Shown here piece by piece: positions 17,250 to 25,959 of a DNA stretch of 64,000 nt. Made by a program: the position numbers and the translations under genes. The first letter of the stretch is position 1. Every line of letters begins with the position of its first letter. Source of the stretch: Brucella haematophila (GTDB taxonomy: Bacteria > Pseudomonadota > Alphaproteobacteria > Rhizobiales > Rhizobiaceae); NCBI RefSeq assembly GCF_005938105.1, contig NZ_VCPE01000004.1:124001-188000 (forward strand). The letters run 5' to 3'. The notes below the pieces were generated by a model, which saw nothing but the letters and a program-made list of their open reading frames with translations, was not told the origin of the DNA and did not search any database.

Positions 17250-17657
17250 TCAGTTCGCGGATGCGCCCGGCTTCAACGCAAAAGCGCCATTGCCTGCGAG
17301 CGCCACCACGGCGAGACCAACAATCCAGAATGCCGGGAATTCCCAGCCGCCATTGGCATTGGTGAAGAAGAAGCCAGCTGCGCCGTGCACTGTGACGATT
17401 GCACCGAGCAGGATCGGGATCAGGACTACAGCAGCAACACGCGGATAGAAACCAATGATCAGCGCGACCGCACCGACGATTTCCCAGAGGATGGTGACAT
17501 AGGCGAACCAGCCCGGCAGACCAAGCGACCCGAAGAAGGCAGCGGTTCCGGCAGGGGTGAAGACGAAGAGTTTCAGACCTGCGTGGGCCAGAAACAGAAT
17601 GCCTAGTGCGAGACGCAGAATGAAGATCGCATAAGGTGCGGTACGATTGTCGATCAC
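17250..17657 (-). CDS. DoxX-family membrane protein (YqjF-like)
   Basis: The 135-residue protein has four hydrophobic helices and the DoxX features LRLALGILFLAHAGLKL at the start and LWEIVGAVALIIGFYPR in the middle. I placed the start at GTG 17657, nine bases after AGG; an ATG at 17711 would add 18 residues without a ribosome binding site. It heads the minus-strand group DoxX-hydroquinone reductase-esterase-LysR. DoxX proteins are linked to quinone and thiosulphate chemistry and to thiol stress, which agrees with its neighbour. Confidence 0.85.
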   Translation of the reverse strand: MIDNRTAPYAIFILRLALGILFLAHAGLKLFVFTPAGTAAFFGSLGLPGWFAYVTILWEIVGAVALIIGFYPRVAAVVLIPILLGAIVTVHGAAGFFFTNANGGWEFPAFWIVGLAVVALAGNGAFALKPGASAN

Positions 17658-17854
17658 GATGAACCTCGTTTCAAAACAGTGATTGTTGAAACGGACAATC
17701 TCAAAAAACATGCTCGTTGATTAGTCAGGCGGGCTGAAGCTAACTCCTTCCAATTTGGAAGGAATGAATAGAAATCCGTGGATAATCGCTCCGGTATAAG
17801 GCGTAAAGGCACGCTTTTGGCATGCCTACAGTCATTTCAGTGGCAGGTGATCGA

Positions 17855-19000
17855 TCAGGCGACGATCTGCAATTCGGTACAAATCCGGTTACGGCCCAGA
17901 TCCTTGGCGCGATAAAGCGCGGCGTCGGCACGACGGAAAACGGTCTCAAACCCGGAATCGGCTGCCGTGAGAAATGCAATTCCTGCACTCGTGGTCGTGC
18001 TGAATGGATCGCGTGTCGTGTCGAACGAAGCCGACGCAAAGGCCTTGCGAATTTTATCAGCGGTCGCGAGAACATTCACATTGGAGGTCTGCCGCAGGAT
18101 GAGCACGAATTCCTCGCCGCCAATACGCGCAATGATCGCGCCTGGCCCGGAATGGGCACGGATGATGCTTGCGAACTCAAGCAACACGCGATCCCCGACC
18201 GTGTGACCATGACTGTCATTGATTGACTTGAATGCATCCAGATCGAACACAATCACGGAGTCGCCCGCGCGCATCTCATCGACCGCCAGACTGTCGTAAA
18301 GCGCCCGTCGGTTGAGCAGGCCCGTCAGGCTGTCGGTGCGCGCTTCATTGGCATGACGCCGCGCGATACGCGATTGCGTGAAGGTCAGCGACAAGGCCCC
18401 GATGCCGGTAATGCCGATAAGCGCCATCATAGCATTGAGATCTTCGGCCAGATTGCTCGGCAAACTGGTCATCACCCATTGCTGTTCATAAACGATGACG
18501 GAACCGCACAGGAAAAACGAAACGGCTGTCAGCAGATAGAGCGTCATCATGCCGACGACTGGAATCGGCGCTTCATGATAGACCAGGCCATATTCCTTGG
18601 CCGTGATGTAGAGCAGAAATGCCGCCACAAAATTGAAGGTGGCGATGCCAACGCCCACAAACCCCATCAGGATGGGTGCAAGAACAACACCGATTGCAAC
18701 AATGGAAAGCACGAAGAGATAGCCCGTTGGCACCCGTCTGGCCGAAATCTGCTTTGCACCGACGAATAGGAAAACGAAGCCGACGGTCATCAGGCTGAAA
18801 GCGATCACCGACGCGGGAACCAAAGCCAGAAGACCCGAATAGCTGAGCACAGCGCCTGCGCCGAGCAGGATCATGCCCAGGCAACCCCAGAGCAGGAACT
18901 TGTCCATGCGGTTCTGATACCAGACGCTCAAAATCGTTAGCGCCACGGCGAGCGAACATAAGCCCGCTGCGAAAAAGAGCGTGTTTTGGTCTAGCTCCAA
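17855..19000 (-). CDS. Membrane-anchored diguanylate cyclase (GGDEF)
   Basis: The 381-residue protein has six or seven hydrophobic helices in residues 5-205, then a GGDEF domain. The active-site signature is GGEEF at residues 294-298, with the metal-binding FDLDAFKSINDSHGH at 252-266 and DSLTGLLNRR at 223-232. It should make cyclic di-GMP from two GTP. The product-inhibition I-site (RxxD, expected at about 285-288) is replaced by GPGA, so feedback inhibition is probably absent. The gene is a single transcription unit. The sensory N-terminus matches no family I can name. Confidence 0.92.
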   Translation of the reverse strand: MELDQNTLFFAAGLCSLAVALTILSVWYQNRMDKFLLWGCLGMILLGAGAVLSYSGLLALVPASVIAFSLMTVGFVFLFVGAKQISARRVPTGYLFVLSIVAIGVVLAPILMGFVGVGIATFNFVAAFLLYITAKEYGLVYHEAPIPVVGMMTLYLLTAVSFFLCGSVIVYEQQWVMTSLPSNLAEDLNAMMALIGITGIGALSLTFTQSRIARRHANEARTDSLTGLLNRRALYDSLAVDEMRAGDSVIVFDLDAFKSINDSHGHTVGDRVLLEFASIIRAHSGPGAIIARIGGEEFVLILRQTSNVNVLATADKIRKAFASASFDTTRDPFSTTTSAGIAFLTAADSGFETVFRRADAALYRAKDLGRNRICTELQIVA

Positions 19001-19584
19001 GATTTAGCTCCGCACCCCTTAAAACGCGTTCGGTTCTGACCTAGTCAAACCGGCGCTCCAGCCACTTTTTCTCGCGCACGTTCTGCCCGACGCCTGCGTT
19101 TGGCAGTTTTCGGTGCGTGCTCTCGCCCATACAGAACCGGGAGTTTAGCGGCAGAATGTCAAAGAATCGATACTTACTTATTTAGATCAAGATTATATTC
19201 TTACTTTATTCGCCTGACCGGCCAAAAGCTTTTACTTGACCATCTGAGCTTCGAGTGCAGAAGCCTGGCGCTCCCAAACGCCATAACGCCAATTTTTTCA
19301 ATGGGTTTCAGCCACTTTCGGTTATTCATCCGTCACAGCATGAACACTCCAGAGCCATCCACACCGAAAAGGCTAACGCCAAACGCAACAGAAAGACACG
19401 TCAATCTCCGGCTCCAAAAAAACCCGCAAACGCAGGATCATGATAATAGCTATTGAAAATTATTACAGAAATTGCGTAAAAATTAGAAAAAATTACCACG
19501 AACGCAATCAACGGTCCCGATAGAACGGAACCAAATAGTACGCCTGCTACACAGGCCCCGTTACATAGAATGCGAGTACCCGCC
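19001..19584. other. Long intergenic region between cyclase and peptide-binding protein
   Basis: These 584 bases include the divergent promoters and a strongly AT-rich part from about 19440 to 19550. Two weak frames exist. One is a minus-strand 29-codon frame at 19041-19130 whose product ends REKKWLERRFD. The other is a plus-strand 62-codon frame from GTG 19255 with a basic, Ala/Pro-rich tail. Neither has a good ribosome binding site, so I do not call them genes. No tRNA or clear hairpin is visible. Confidence 0.5.
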
Positions 19585-21162
19585 ATGTCGGATCACAACC
19601 CGAACTCTCTTTCCCCAAATCGTCGTCAGTTTTTGCTTGGAGCGGGCAGCGCGCTGGCGCTTGGCGCGACTGGCAGCTTCTGGATGCCTGGTCAGGCACG
19701 CGCGCAGGACGCCACGCCGCGCAAGGGCGGCCATTTGATCATGGGTCTCGACACGGCGTCGAGTTCGGATCGTCTCGATCCGGCCTTTTATCCCGAAGCC
19801 TATATGTATTCGGTGGGTTTCCAGCTCTTCAACACCCTGCTTGAACCGACGCCGGATGGCCGTCTTTATGGCGCGCTTGTCGAAAGCTGGGAAGCAACCA
19901 AGCCCGATGCATCGCAGTGGGTTTTCCGTCTCAAGAAGGGTATCCAGTTCCACAATGGCAAGGAACTGAAGGCCGAAGACGTCATCTACTCGCTGAACCA
20001 CCATCGCGGCGAAAACAGCAATTCCGGCGGCAAGGGCTTCCTGCTTGCCGTGACCGAACTGAAGGCGACCGATCCTTACGAAGTGACGATCACGCTCGAC
20101 AAGGGCAATGCCGACTTCCCGGCCGCCCTGACCGACGTGCATCTTGGCATCACGCCGCTCGATGCGGATTTCGACAAGGGCATCGGCACCGGCGCGTTCA
20201 TTCTGGAAGATTTCCAGCCGGGCGTTCGCGCGCTGACGCGCCGCAACCCGAATTACTGGGCACCGGATCGCGCCAATGTGGAATCCGTCGAAACAATCGC
20301 CATGAGCGACGCGACGGCCCGCATGGCCGCGCTGCTCAGCGGACAGGTGCATGTCGTCAATCGTGTTGACGCTCGCTCGGTTGGCCTCGTTTCATCACGT
20401 CCCGGCGTGCAGATTCTGAAGACGCCTGAAAACACCATGTACTGCCTGCCAATGCGGGTCGACACGGCGCCTTTCGACAATAATGATGTGCGTCTGGCGC
20501 TGAAATATGCCATCGACCGTGAAGAGTTGCAGAAGAGCATTCTTGGCGGCACCGGCTCGATTGGCAACGATAACCCGATTTCGTCGTCGAACCCGTATTA
20601 TTCCAAGGATATTCCGCAGCGCGCCTATGACCCGGAAAAGGCCGCCTTCCACTTCAAGAAGTCCGGCTATAGCGGCAATATTCCACTGGTCGTTTCGGAA
20701 AACGGCTTCCCCGGCGCGGTCGATGCGGCGCAGGTCTATCAGGCCGCCGCTGCCAAGGCCGGCATCACCATCGATGTGGAACGCGTTCCATCCGATGGTT
20801 ATTGGGATGAAATCTGGCTGAAGCGTCCGTTCGTCGCCTCCAACTGGGCCGTTCGCCCGACCGCCGATGCGATGCTTTCGATGATCCTGCAGTCGGACGC
20901 ACCGTGGAACGAAACCGCCTGGAAGAACGAAGCTTTCGACAAGCTGCTTGCCGAAGCCCGCGTTGAACTGGACGAGGAAAAGCGCAAGAAAATCTACCAC
21001 GACATTCAGGTCATCATGGTGGACGAAGGCGGCGAAATCATCCCGCTCTTTGCCGACAACCTTGCCGCTGCGACCGACAAGATCAAGGGCTTCACTCCGA
21101 CGCCATCCGGTGGCGACATGAGCGGCTATCGTCTGGCCGAAAAGATCTGGTTCGAAGAATAA
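19585..21162 (+). CDS. Orphan ABC peptide/nickel-type substrate-binding protein, Tat-exported
   Basis: This 525-residue protein belongs to the SBP_bac_5 family that binds peptides, opines or nickel complexes in the periplasm. Its leader has the twin-arginine motif SPNRRQFLLGAGSALALGA and a cleavage site near ARAQD, so it probably folds before export. Family segments include WVFRLKKGIQFHNGKELKAEDV and YAIDREEL. The start at ATG 19585 keeps the leader short; ATG 19570 is possible. No permease or ATPase genes adjoin it, so it must share a membrane complex encoded elsewhere or act as a solitary receptor. Confidence 0.9.
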   Translation: MSDHNPNSLSPNRRQFLLGAGSALALGATGSFWMPGQARAQDATPRKGGHLIMGLDTASSSDRLDPAFYPEAYMYSVGFQLFNTLLEPTPDGRLYGALVESWEATKPDASQWVFRLKKGIQFHNGKELKAEDVIYSLNHHRGENSNSGGKGFLLAVTELKATDPYEVTITLDKGNADFPAALTDVHLGITPLDADFDKGIGTGAFILEDFQPGVRALTRRNPNYWAPDRANVESVETIAMSDATARMAALLSGQVHVVNRVDARSVGLVSSRPGVQILKTPENTMYCLPMRVDTAPFDNNDVRLALKYAIDREELQKSILGGTGSIGNDNPISSSNPYYSKDIPQRAYDPEKAAFHFKKSGYSGNIPLVVSENGFPGAVDAAQVYQAAAAKAGITIDVERVPSDGYWDEIWLKRPFVASNWAVRPTADAMLSMILQSDAPWNETAWKNEAFDKLLAEARVELDEEKRKKIYHDIQVIMVDEGGEIIPLFADNLAAATDKIKGFTPTPSGGDMSGYRLAEKIWFEE

Positions 21163-21192
21163 TCGAACCGAACACGAAAAAGCCTCGATAAA

Positions 21193-21231
21193 AAGGGCCC
21201 TCTTGCCGAAACGTCGGCAAGAGGGCCTTTC
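21193..21231. terminator. Bidirectional rho-independent terminator
   Basis: Thirteen-base perfect arms at 21197-21209 (GCCCTCTTGCCGA) and 21214-21226 enclose AACG. AAAAAGG lies to the left and CCTTTCT to the right, so it can stop both the binding-protein transcript and the convergent MFS transcript. Confidence 0.9.
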
Positions 21232-21241
21232 TCGTTGCCGC

Positions 21242-22675
21242 TTATTTTCCCCGCATCTGCTCCCCAGCGTTTTTGGCAAAACGCAGGTTCCAGAAAGTCG
21301 CCGTCAGCGAAATGCCGGTCACGACGAGGAATGCTGTCGAGAAATCGGACATGACGGGCACGTCGTGGGCATGCAAATTCATGGATGCATGAAGAACCAG
21401 CGCCGCCACGCAAACACCGACTGACAGCATGAGCTGCTGGAACGTTGAATAAAAGCTGTTGGCCGAGCTCATCCGCTTTGCGTCCACCCTGTCGTAGGCC
21501 ACCGTGTTATAGGCGGTGAACTGGAATGACATTGAAAAACCAGACATGGCAAGCACGATAAAGATCAGCCAATGCGGCCATTCCGGGGTGAAGAATGCGC
21601 AGATCGCATAGCTGCACGCGGAGAATATGCCGTTGACCACCAGTGACTGCCGGAAGCCGAACCGCCGGATGATCCGCGGCGCAAAGGCTTTCATCGCCAG
21701 CGCGCCGAGCGCGGTCGCAAGCACCATATTGCCTGCCGCCACGGCCGACAAACCGAAGCCGATCTGAAGCATCAACGGCAGCAAGAACGGATGCGCGCCC
21801 TGCGTGATGCGGGTGATCGACCCTGCAATCATCGATGTCCCGAAGCTTTCAATGCGCATCAGCGAAAAATCGAGCATTGGCGCGGGATGGCGGCGCGAAT
21901 GGACGATTGTAGCAACGCCGAAAACAACGCCGACGACAAACAGCTTCAGCGCGAAGTGCCCTTCCCCCGGATTGCTCGCCGTTTCCAGGCTGAACAGCAA
22001 AGCGCCAAGCGCAATACCCGACAGGATCAACCCCACGAAATCGAATGGTTCACGCGTTTCGCTTTTATATTCACCGATATAAAGCGACACGAACACCATG
22101 CCCAGAATCCCGATGGGCACATTGATGTAGAAAATCCAGCGCCAGTCGAGAAATGTCACAAACAGACCGCCAAGCGGCGGTCCGAGAATTGGGCCCATAA
22201 GCGCGGGCACCAGCATCCACGACATGGCGGCGATGAGATCCTTGCGTTCCACCGAACGGATCAGCACCAGACGGCCAACCGGCAGCATCATCGCGCCGCC
22301 TGCGCCCTGCAACAGCCGGGCCGCGACCAGACATGGCAGGTTTGGTGCCTGCGCGCAGAGCACAGAACCCAGAATGAAGATTGCAATCGCGAAGCGGAAA
22401 ACCGTACGCGTGCCGAAACGGTCGGCAATCTTGCCACTGGCTGGGATAAAAATGGCGAGACTGAGCAGATAGGAGGTCAGCGCAACGCTCATGGATGGCG
22501 CGCCAACAGCAAAATCACGCGCCATGGTCGGAAGCGCCGTGGCCAGAATGGTCGCGTCGAGCTGTTCCATCAGCATGGCACTCGCAACGATCAGCGCAAT
22601 GATGCGAAAATTGCTCTTGTCCCCCGAAGCTGTCGCTTCGGTGGTTGAACTCTGGCTCTCGATGCTGACACTCAT
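21242..22675 (-). CDS. MFS drug exporter, DHA2 (EmrB/QacA) family
   Basis: The 477-residue protein has 13-14 hydrophobic helices. DHA2 marks include the first-helix motif LDATILATALPTMARDF (motif D1), the loop GKIADRFGTRTVFRFA (motif A) and PVGRLVLIRSVERK. It exports toxic hydrophobic compounds using the proton gradient. No EmrA-type adaptor is beside it, so it probably works alone at the inner membrane. The stop lies 11 bases from a bidirectional terminator. Substrate unknown. Confidence 0.92.
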   Translation of the reverse strand: MSVSIESQSSTTEATASGDKSNFRIIALIVASAMLMEQLDATILATALPTMARDFAVGAPSMSVALTSYLLSLAIFIPASGKIADRFGTRTVFRFAIAIFILGSVLCAQAPNLPCLVAARLLQGAGGAMMLPVGRLVLIRSVERKDLIAAMSWMLVPALMGPILGPPLGGLFVTFLDWRWIFYINVPIGILGMVFVSLYIGEYKSETREPFDFVGLILSGIALGALLFSLETASNPGEGHFALKLFVVGVVFGVATIVHSRRHPAPMLDFSLMRIESFGTSMIAGSITRITQGAHPFLLPLMLQIGFGLSAVAAGNMVLATALGALAMKAFAPRIIRRFGFRQSLVVNGIFSACSYAICAFFTPEWPHWLIFIVLAMSGFSMSFQFTAYNTVAYDRVDAKRMSSANSFYSTFQQLMLSVGVCVAALVLHASMNLHAHDVPVMSDFSTAFLVVTGISLTATFWNLRFAKNAGEQMRGK

Positions 22676-22927
22676 GGCTATTCCAGCTCAGCGGGCAAAA
22701 AACGGGCGACCGCCATCAAACGCTGATGGCAGAGAATTCACGAACCTGGCTTATCCATCCGGGAAAAGGTGATGCGTGCCTTTTGGAGATATCCATGCCG
22801 CAAACGACGGTCGGCTCAAAAGAAACTGCGAGCAATAAACAATCTTGCTGACCGTTGACGGCATATATCACAGTTCGCGGCGAAACAAAGCCGCTCAAGA
22901 GAATTTGACTTCGGATTCATTTATTGT

Positions 22928-23815
22928 TCAGGGGGTTGTCGAGCTTGTGGTGCGCTTGAGCGACAGGCTGCGCTCCCGGAACATGGAAAAAAGACCCGCG
23001 CTAACCACGATGAAAGCACCAGCGATGACGTTCCATGTCAGGGTTTCGTGGAACACCAGCGTTGCGATAAAGGCACCGATAACCAGCTGGAGATAGGTCA
23101 GCGGCTGTACTTCGCCCGCTTCCAGAATATCATAAGCCCGGATGAGGCAATAATGGCTGGAAATGCCGCAAACGCAGAGCGCTGCCATCCAGAACCAGTC
23201 GTGCGGCGCGATCGGCACGAGATAAAAGATACCCACCGCTGTCAACACCACAACACCGCCGATCCCGGTATAGAAGAAGCTGGTCATGGCGTCGTCATCG
23301 CGGCTAACCGCGCGCGTCGCAACCGCATAAATCGCGAACATGAAGGTTGCCGCGACGGAGAACAGAATATTGGCGTCGAAATGGGCGTTGACCGGATTGA
23401 TGATCAAAAGCACGCCGCACAGGCCGACGATAATTGCCGTCCAGCGACGCCAGCCAACCTTTTCACCGAGAAATGGCACGGAGAGCATGGTGACCAGCAA
23501 AGGTGCGCCCTGAAAGACCGACTGCGCCATGGCCATGCCCGCACGGCTGAGGCCAAAAATGAAGGTGACGATTTCCGCAGCCAGGATCACGCCGCGGGTA
23601 ATCTGTAGAAACGGACGCTTGGTGGAAGCCGCCTTGGCAATGCCGCCGGAGCGTATGGCCAGCAGAATGACGAATGCGGCGAACACCCAGTAGCGGATCA
23701 TCGTGATGAAGATTGGCGAGTAATGCGTGCCAAGATATTTCGAAATGCCATCCTGCACCGCGAAGATAGTCACCGCGAGGATCGTGAAGAAGTAGCCTTG
23801 GCTCTTGGGGGTCAT
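22928..23815 (-). CDS. DMT-superfamily transporter with two EamA domains
   Basis: The 295-residue protein has ten hydrophobic helices in two EamA repeats. The first contains FAVQDGISKYLG near residue 18 and FGLSRAGMAMAQSVFQGAPLLVTM, and the second contains YLQLVIGAFIATLVF near residue 255. These inner-membrane exporters or importers carry metabolites such as amino acids or S-adenosylmethionine. I chose ATG 23815 because the 47 residues upstream in the same frame are basic and unlike the family. It has no operon partner. Confidence 0.88.
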   Translation of the reverse strand: MTPKSQGYFFTILAVTIFAVQDGISKYLGTHYSPIFITMIRYWVFAAFVILLAIRSGGIAKAASTKRPFLQITRGVILAAEIVTFIFGLSRAGMAMAQSVFQGAPLLVTMLSVPFLGEKVGWRRWTAIIVGLCGVLLIINPVNAHFDANILFSVAATFMFAIYAVATRAVSRDDDAMTSFFYTGIGGVVVLTAVGIFYLVPIAPHDWFWMAALCVCGISSHYCLIRAYDILEAGEVQPLTYLQLVIGAFIATLVFHETLTWNVIAGAFIVVSAGLFSMFRERSLSLKRTTSSTTP

Positions 23816-24143
23816 ACGCCGTACTCGAAGCCACCCGAAACGGGTGCCTGTCTGTCTTGAGGGGAATGAGTGTGAGTAATCCGAACTGCGACGGATTACT
23901 ACAACAAAGCCCACTATTTTTCGCAAATGACGATGAAGAAACGCGATTTCGCTCACTTTTTCCGTTGAGGAAGCGTCACACGCTTATCCCACTCGAATAG
24001 CTCGCCTTTTGCATCGCCTGTCCTGCCAGGTGCGGGACGAATGTTGCAGCCTGTCGCATGATGTGCGCGCCAGATGCGGAACCGACCGTGCGCGCACCGG
24101 TTAACTCACCGCTGCGGGGCAAGCTAGAAAGTGAGACTACGAC
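23816..24143. other. Divergent intergenic region, no gene seen
   Basis: These 328 bases separate the DMT gene from the DUF1236 gene. The part 24000-24120 is GC-rich and includes short inverted segments such as GCGCGCACCGG, but there is no clear hairpin with a T-run and no coding frame I can support. Confidence 0.5.
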
Positions 24144-24665
24144 ATGAAAAAGGCTCTTATTCTTACAACGGCAGCGTTTCTTGCGACCACCGGTCTGGCC
24201 GCCGCGCAAGATGCCGTCATTATCGAAGTGCCCCAGTCTGCACGCGATTATGTTATCGCCCATCCCGTTGATCCGGTCGTCATTCAAGACGACGTCGGTG
24301 AAGGCTATGTTGTGCCGGAAGCCGTTGTCGTGCGCTCCATCCCCGACAATCCGGACTTTGGCTATATCTATGTGAACGGCGAACCGGTCATCGTTTCGAT
24401 GCAGAACCGACAGGTCGTCTATTATGACGAAGCGCCCAATGCAGGCCCGCCCGTCCCTGTCGTACCCGACGACGTGGTGACATTCGTGGAAAATAACCCG
24501 ACGCAACCCATTGCTATTGATGGTGACGTGACCGAGGGCATGGTGATCCCGGAAGATGTGCCGCTTGCGGTCGTTCCTGATCAGCCACGATATTCCTATG
24601 TCTATATCGATCAGCGTCCAGCGCTTGTAGAGCCGCAGACGCGCCGCGTTATCTGGGTGAAGTAA
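24144..24665 (+). CDS. Secreted protein with two DUF1236 repeats
   Basis: The 173-residue product starts with a clear signal peptide (MKKALILTTAAFLATTGLAAAQ). Two related units follow. In the first, QDDVGEGYVVPEAVVVRSIPDNPDFGYIYVNG; in the second, DGDVTEGMVIPEDVPLAVVPDQ and then YSYVYIDQRPALVEP, ending in QTRRVIWV. Quoted parts show the shared pattern V-x-x-G-x-V-x-P-E-x-V, typical of DUF1236 in Rhizobiales. It is acidic and probably periplasmic. The function of the family is unknown. A Gly/Pro-rich linker joins the two units. Confidence 0.85.
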   Translation: MKKALILTTAAFLATTGLAAAQDAVIIEVPQSARDYVIAHPVDPVVIQDDVGEGYVVPEAVVVRSIPDNPDFGYIYVNGEPVIVSMQNRQVVYYDEAPNAGPPVPVVPDDVVTFVENNPTQPIAIDGDVTEGMVIPEDVPLAVVPDQPRYSYVYIDQRPALVEPQTRRVIWVK

Positions 24666-24679
24666 CTCCCCCTTTGATC

Positions 24680-24706
24680 CCCGCGCTGCAATGCGCGGGA
24701 ATTTTC
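24680..24706 (+). terminator. Rho-independent terminator after DUF1236 gene
   Basis: Arms CCCGCGC at 24680-24686 and GCGCGGG at 24693-24699 enclose TGCAAT and are followed by AATTTTC. The T-run is short, so efficiency may be moderate. Confidence 0.65.
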
Positions 24707-24800
24707 AGTTTCGGCCTGTTTAGGCTGCTCGCAGACTAGCCCTCAAGTCCTCTTTCCCTTGTACCGAAATTTTGGACACACGCCTCGGAAGCGTCTCATG

Positions 24801-24835
24801 GATAGGGATGCCGGCATCCCGCGGGCCATCCTATC
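24801..24835. repeat. Palindrome-containing hairpin upstream of bioB
   Basis: A perfect 14-base palindrome GGATGCCGGCATCC occupies 24806-24819, nested between GATAGG (24801-24806) and CCTATC (24830-24835). It can fold in two ways. It lies about 110 bases before bioB, without a T-run; its role is unknown. Confidence 0.5.
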
Positions 24836-24904
24836 TCCGCTCAATCCCCACAGTTGCCTTCACCATACAATCATTAGCGACTTGCGCGATTGCGCCACCA
24901 TAAA

Positions 24905-24934
24905 ATATAGATAATTTTAGAATCATATCTATTA
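24905..24934. promoter_or_regulatory. Candidate BioR boxes (imperfect) upstream of bioB
   Basis: ATATAGATAA at 24905-24914 differs by one base from the alphaproteobacterial BioR consensus TTATMKATAA, and ATATCTATTA at 24925-24934 differs by two. They are 20 bases apart, in the AT-rich region just before the bioB start, so BioR could block transcription here. Confidence 0.5.
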
Positions 24935-24942
24935 AAAATGGG

Positions 24943-25959
24943 ATGAATAGCTACATGGTTGAGATTAATGAGATAATTCGTGAGAATCGGGACGTCGATT
25001 CAAGCGACAAACAAAGCGATTCGCTCAATCTTGCTAAAATTATCTATAATTTACCATTCATTCAGCTCGTCTACCGCGCGCAGGAAATTCACCGACAGCA
25101 TTTCGATCCTGACGCTATTCAGATGAGCAGGCTGCTTTCGATCAAGACCGGCGGTTGCGCGGAAGATTGCGGCTATTGCAGCCAGTCGGCGCATTATCCA
25201 ACCGGGTTGAAGGCGTCCAAACTGATGGAAGTCGAGCGCGTGCTGTCGGAAGCACGCAAGGCGCAGGAAGGCGGCGCAACGCGCTATTGCATGGGAGCTG
25301 CCTGGCGCAGTCCCAAGGACCGCGACATGGACATGCTGGTCGCGATGGTGGAGGGCGTCAAGGCAATGGGCATGGAAACCTGCATGACGCTCGGCATGCT
25401 GTCGCCCGAACAATCTGCCCGCCTTTCCGACGCCGGGCTCGACTATTACAACCACAATATCGACACGTCGGAGCGGTTTTATCCAGAGATCATCACCACC
25501 CGGACTTTTGCAGACCGGCTGGAAACACTGGCGAATGTCCGCGATGCGGGCATCAAGGTCTGTGCAGGCGGCATCCTTGGCATGGGCGAAACCGTGGACG
25601 ACCGCATTTCGATGCTGGTCACGCTGGCCAGTTTGCCGACACCGCCCGAAAGCGTGCCCATCAACATGCTGATCCCTATTCCCGGATCGCGCCTTGCCAA
25701 TGCCGAGCCAATTGATCCGTTCGATTTTATACGCACCATCGCGTTGGCCCGGATTCTCATGCCGACATCCTATGTGCGGCTCTCCGCCGGGCGCACCGAT
25801 ATGAGCGATGAAATGCAGGCGCTTTGCTTCTTTGCCGGAGCCAATTCTATCTTTGTCGGCGACACGCTGCTGACAGCCGACAATCCCGGCGAAGATCACG
25901 ACAGCGCGCTTTTCCGGAGGCTCGGCCTCAAGCCGATGACCCTGGAGCAGTTGCGTTGA
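24943..25959 (+). CDS. bioB: Biotin synthase BioB
   Basis: The 338-residue radical SAM enzyme inserts sulphur into dethiobiotin. The SAM cluster cysteines are C72, C76 and C79 (CAEDCGYC), followed by [10 protein letters not shown], and later [13 protein letters not shown], all typical of BioB. The core alignment starts at about residue 35 ([13 protein letters not shown]), so the first 33 residues are an unusual acidic, AT-rich leader. ATG 24955 is an alternative start; no strong ribosome binding site precedes either. A perfect BioR-type box lies inside this leader. The stop overlaps the bioF start. Confidence 0.93.
   Translation: MNSYMVEINEIIRENRDVDSSDKQSDSLNLAKIIYNLPFIQLVYRAQEIHRQHFDPDAIQMSRLLSIKTGGCAEDCGYCSQSAHYPTGLKASKLMEVERVLSEARKAQEGGATRYCMGAAWRSPKDRDMDMLVAMVEGVKAMGMETCMTLGMLSPEQSARLSDAGLDYYNHNIDTSERFYPEIITTRTFADRLETLANVRDAGIKVCAGGILGMGETVDDRISMLVTLASLPTPPESVPINMLIPIPGSRLANAEPIDPFDFIRTIALARILMPTSYVRLSAGRTDMSDEMQALCFFAGANSIFVGDTLLTADNPGEDHDSALFRRLGLKPMTLEQLR
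25040..25049. promoter_or_regulatory. Perfect BioR-type box inside the 5' end of bioB
   Basis: TTATCTATAA at 25040-25049 matches the TTATMKATAA consensus exactly and extends to AATT-N6-AATT dyad symmetry. It encodes part of the Ile-Ile-Tyr-Asn run of BioB, about 100 bases after the presumed start codon, where a bound repressor could act as a roadblock. Confidence 0.55.

Noticed and set aside
19041-19130. 29-codon minus-strand frame with plausible charged C-terminus
   Set aside because: No ribosome binding site and too short to support without conservation; mentioned in the intergenic note.
19255-19443. 62-codon plus-strand frame from a GTG
   Set aside because: Weak start, low-complexity basic tail, and no recognisable homology.
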